NCBI GenBank assembly: GCA_937889795.1
Contig: CALBZH010000748.1
Coordinates: 1-7,076 of the forward strand
DNA: 7,076 bases
Direction: 5' to 3'
From: an uncultured Syntrophobacteraceae bacterium
GTDB lineage: Bacteria; Desulfobacterota; Syntrophobacteria; Syntrophobacterales; Syntrophobacteraceae
The position numbers were made by a program, and so were the translations under genes. Below the pieces are notes generated by a model. The model worked only from the letters and a program-made list of their open reading frames with translations. It was not told where the DNA came from and did no database searches. This document shows positions 6,108 to 7,076 of the stretch, one piece after another (within the stretch, counting starts at the first letter, position 1; every line of letters starts with the position of its first letter).

Positions 6108-6276
6108 GCGTCTGTTTGAGAAATCGTCACGATAAGCCGCTGCAACCTGACGCGGACGCCTTCTTTCCTGACCGTGCTCGCGCCCCCCGCACCACGGCTG
6201 AAGAGATGTCCACGAGGGACTATGCTGCGGCATCGCATTTGGGGGATGGGGCAGCTGAAACGGATCCGCACCCCGG

Positions 6277-7074
6277 TCAACTGACAACCCAGACGGTAAG
6301 GCCCTTCGCCATCTGGATGACTTTGCTGCTCACCCGCCCCATGAAGAACTCTTGGATTCGTGAAAGACCCCGTCGCCCCACAACGATCGTCTCATAACTC
6401 CCGTCACGAGCTTCCTGGATGATGGCGCCGGCACGGCTGCTCACCCCCTTCACAATCTTGGTCGCCACACGCTCCTCGTCCAGCCCGGCCTCCACCAGCA
6501 CCCGGCGAGCCCGGTCAAAGGACTGCTCCATCTCCTTTTCCGCCTCCACCAGCTCCTGGTCTACTCTTGCAAGCCAGTCTCTGTCGTGAGAGAGGACGAA
6601 GGACTCCCCAAACCCTTGCATGAAGACATCCAGTCCACGCATGGCGTGAAACAAGGTGACATTGACCCCTTGGGAGCCTTGCAGCATCCTGCCCACATAA
6701 CGAACGGCCTGCAGGGCCCCTTCGGAAGCATCGATCGGGATAAGCACCTTGCGCGCACGCCCGAGCCCCGCAACCACCCAAACAGGCACATGCGTGAGCT
6801 TCCCGACCAGCTTGTCGGCCACGCTGCCGAGCACCAGGTCCTTCAGCTGACTCAGCCCGTGGCGCCCGACCACCACCGCGTCGTAGTTGTTGTACGATTC
6901 GGCGATGATGTCTCTCGCAATCCCCTCCTTACGCGCCTGCACGTTGACCACAATGGCCTCTTCCGGCACTCCGGCATCGAGGAGGGCGCGCTTGGCTTCC
7001 CCCATGAACCCCTCTATGAGGTTTTCCTGCTGCTTTTCCCACGCTTCGATATTCGCAATGCGGTACTGGAAAGC
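6277..7074 (-). CDS. Tandem-domain universal stress protein, N-terminus beyond the window
   Basis: The 265 visible residues contain most of a first UspA domain and a complete second one. The frame stays open to the window edge, with 23 residues before the first internal ATG (7005), so that ATG is not the true start. The first visible domain lacks its opening beta strand and nucleotide-contacting aspartate. Its ATP-binding motif is complete: GRHG, nine residues, then GS (fragment residues 70-84). Domain two opens RKVLIPIDASEGALQAVRYV (about 108-127). Its motif reads GRRG, nine residues, then GR (233-247), so the last position departs from the usual Ser/Thr. Such proteins bind ATP or act as stress-linked regulators. 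The gene converges on the toxin-antitoxin operon across 169 bases in which I see no clear terminator. Confidence 0.92.
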   Translation of the reverse strand, partial: AFQYRIANIEAWEKQQENLIEGFMGEAKRALLDAGVPEEAIVVNVQARKEGIARDIIAESYNNYDAVVVGRHGLSQLKDLVLGSVADKLVGKLTHVPVWVVAGLGRARKVLIPIDASEGALQAVRYVGRMLQGSQGVNVTLFHAMRGLDVFMQGFGESFVLSHDRDWLARVDQELVEAEKEMEQSFDRARRVLVEAGLDEERVATKIVKGVSSRAGAIIQEARDGSYETIVVGRRGLSRIQEFFMGRVSSKVIQMAKGLTVWVVS

Positions 7075-7076
7075 AG

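Noticed and set aside
6108..6276. Expected bidirectional terminator between the convergent toxin and usp genes
   Set aside because: No stable stem followed by a T-run is visible on either strand. Termination may be Rho-dependent.
6024..6397. Two small open frames (plus and minus) in the toxin-usp interval
   Set aside because: Both overlap well-supported genes, and their sequences are compositionally biased with no domains. I treat 6108-6276 as non-coding.
7003..7005. ATG as the start of the universal stress protein
   Set aside because: The frame remains open for 23 further codons to the window edge, and the first Usp domain needs more N-terminal sequence.

Overview
This looks like a short Illumina-assembled contig from a moderately GC-rich Gram-negative bacterium. 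The first 45 bases are not biological: they match the Illumina TruSeq P5 adapter and cut into a transporter gene. Both ends of the window truncate a gene. A Cache-domain histidine kinase, a PAS/sigma-54 activator and a NifX-like small protein occur together in Desulfobacterota, Nitrospirota and similar deep lineages. I cannot place the organism more closely than that, and confidence is low.

The main block (about 46-5384, minus strand) reads as one five-gene operon. In transcription order it holds a PAS-AAA+-Fis sigma-54 activator, a NifX/NifB-type cofactor-binding domain protein, a membrane histidine kinase with a periplasmic Cache-like sensor, a single-domain response regulator, and a SulP-family anion transporter cut off by the adapter. 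The gaps are 48, 6-9, 4 and 64 bases. A strong sigma-70-type promoter (TTGACA-17-TAGGAT) precedes the first gene and argues for a start codon well downstream of the longest possible frame. The likely theme is sensing of an external ligand or redox/metal state, coupled to anion transport and sigma-54-dependent transcription. Three oddities stand out: a coiled-coil insertion of about 140 residues in the transporter, the loss of the Walker B aspartate in the activator, and a four-cysteine motif in the activator's PAS domain.

The middle (5400-6107) is a divergently transcribed type II toxin-antitoxin module on the plus strand. It has its own near-consensus promoter (TTGACG-17-TAGAAT), two candidate operator dyads, a perfect Shine-Dalgarno, a short ribbon-helix-helix-like antitoxin, and a MazF/PemK-family toxin whose start overlaps the antitoxin end by 14 bases.

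The right end (6277-7076, minus strand) is a tandem universal stress protein gene that runs off the window, so its N-terminus is missing. The toxin-antitoxin cassette sits between two blocks that share one orientation, which fits insertion of an accessory module between usp and the signalling operon. I saw no RNA genes, CRISPR arrays, insertion sequences or clear intrinsic terminators.
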